From assembly GCA_016302725.1 (NCBI GenBank), contig JAEDNB010000132.1:1-5892 (forward strand): a stretch of DNA of 5,892 nt, in the 5' to 3' direction. The notes under the pieces are model-generated. The model saw only the letters and a program-made list of their open reading frames with translations. It was not told the DNA's origin and did no database searches. The DNA comes from Lentisphaeria bacterium. GTDB lineage: Bacteria > Verrucomicrobiota > Lentisphaeria > Oligosphaerales > Oligosphaeraceae. Both the position numbers and the translations under genes were made by a program. This document shows, in pieces, positions 5,503 through 5,892 of this stretch. How positions within the stretch are numbered: position 1 is the first letter of the stretch; each line of letters begins with the position of its first letter.

Positions 5503-5507
5503 AAGGA
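5503..5507 (+). promoter_or_regulatory. Shine-Dalgarno site of fba
   Basis: AAGGA lies nine bases before the ATG at 5517, within an A-rich patch. It is the clearest ribosome-binding site at any gene start in the window, and it supports this start codon. Confidence 0.6.
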
Positions 5508-5516
5508 ACCAAAGCG

Positions 5517-5892
5517 ATGATTGTCACCACGAAGGAACTCTTCAAGCAGGCCTACGGCAAGTATGCCATCGGCGCCTATAACATCAACAACCTGGAACAG
5601 TGCATGGGACTCTTCCGCGGCAATATCGCCAGCAAAGCCCCCTTCATCATCCAGATCTCCAAGGGCGCCCGCAGCTACACCAACAAACTGATGCTGGAAG
5701 GCATCATCCGCGCCGCCGACCAGGTCTTCCCCGAGGCCATCTTCGCCGTCCACCTGGACCACGGTGACGAAGCCACCTGCATGGACTGCATCAACTCCGG
5801 CTTCTACAGCTCCGTCATGATTGACGCCTCCTCCAAGCCCTTCGAGGAAAACGTGGCCATCACCAAGCGCGTGGTGGAGGCCGCCCACGCCA
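5517..5892 (+). CDS. fba: Class II fructose-bisphosphate aldolase (5' part, runs off the window)
   Basis: The first 125 residues are present, with no stop before the window ends. The product is predicted to interconvert fructose-1,6-bisphosphate with glyceraldehyde-3-phosphate and dihydroxyacetone phosphate, using a zinc ion, in the cytoplasm. The N-terminus MIVTTKELFKQAYGKYAIGAYNINN matches the class II aldolase beginning. Residues 41-50 (APFIIQISKG) and HLDHGD at 79-84 are typical, with Asp81 as the likely proton donor and His82 as a zinc ligand. SVMIDASSKPFEENV (99-113) follows the usual SVMIDGS..PFEEN pattern. The remaining zinc ligands lie beyond the edge. Codons are strongly C-ending: 6 of 8 Gly are GGC with no GGG, and all four Arg are CGC. 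With the clear ribosome-binding site, this suggests high expression. Tagatose-bisphosphate aldolase is a close relative and cannot be fully excluded from a fragment. Confidence 0.9.
   Translation, partial: MIVTTKELFKQAYGKYAIGAYNINNLEQCMGLFRGNIASKAPFIIQISKGARSYTNKLMLEGIIRAADQVFPEAIFAVHLDHGDEATCMDCINSGFYSSVMIDASSKPFEENVAITKRVVEAAHA

Noticed and set aside
5436..5888. Minus-strand open frame of 150 codons at the right end
   Set aside because: It lies opposite the aldolase, whose motifs (HLDHGD, SVMIDAS) are unmistakable; the antisense product is Gly/Val/Asp-rich with no domain.

Overview
The window is GC-rich (roughly mid-60s % G+C by eye). It holds six genes, all on the + strand, with short intergenic gaps and no RNA gene, mobile element or CRISPR array that I can see. 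Two of the products are outer-membrane-type lipoproteins (a Pal/OmpA-like protein and a LysM protein) and one is MurD, so the host is a Gram-negative-type (diderm) bacterium. The aldolase start, the murD-LysM adjacency (which recalls the chlamydial murD-nlpD order) and the lack of Shine-Dalgarno sites at most starts make me favour the PVC group, most likely Verrucomicrobiota. That placement is inference, not proof.

Layout: 1-170 is an upstream region with an 8-bp perfect hairpin at the extreme left edge and then a pyrimidine-rich leader. 171-794 encodes a Pal-like lipoprotein. 795-868 is a short gap with a palindrome and a run of nine G. 869-2179 encodes one continuous polypeptide that joins a MutT-type Nudix hydrolase to a complete lipoyl synthase (LipA). 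2218-2745 encodes a hypoxanthine phosphoribosyltransferase and overlaps by 4 bp with murD (2742-4166). After a 99-bp C-rich gap comes a LysM lipoprotein (4266-5396). After a 120-bp gap, the start of a class II fructose-bisphosphate aldolase gene (5517 onward) runs off the right end.

The genes fall into two themes. One is the envelope: Pal anchors the outer membrane to peptidoglycan, MurD makes its UDP-MurNAc-dipeptide precursor, and the LysM protein binds the finished wall. The other is metabolism: nucleotide-pool cleaning or salvage (Nudix, Hpt), lipoate assembly (LipA) and glycolysis/gluconeogenesis (Fba). Nudix-lipA, hpt and murD could be one transcript, because the gaps are 38 bp and -4 bp. 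lysM may belong to it as well. fba looks like a separate, strongly expressed unit with its own Shine-Dalgarno site and strongly biased codons.

The most unusual element is the Nudix-LipA fusion. It carries a G8 tract inside the Nudix catalytic motif, a G9 tract just upstream of the gene, and a possible internal start in front of the LipA domain. I see no clear evidence of a wholly new multi-gene system.
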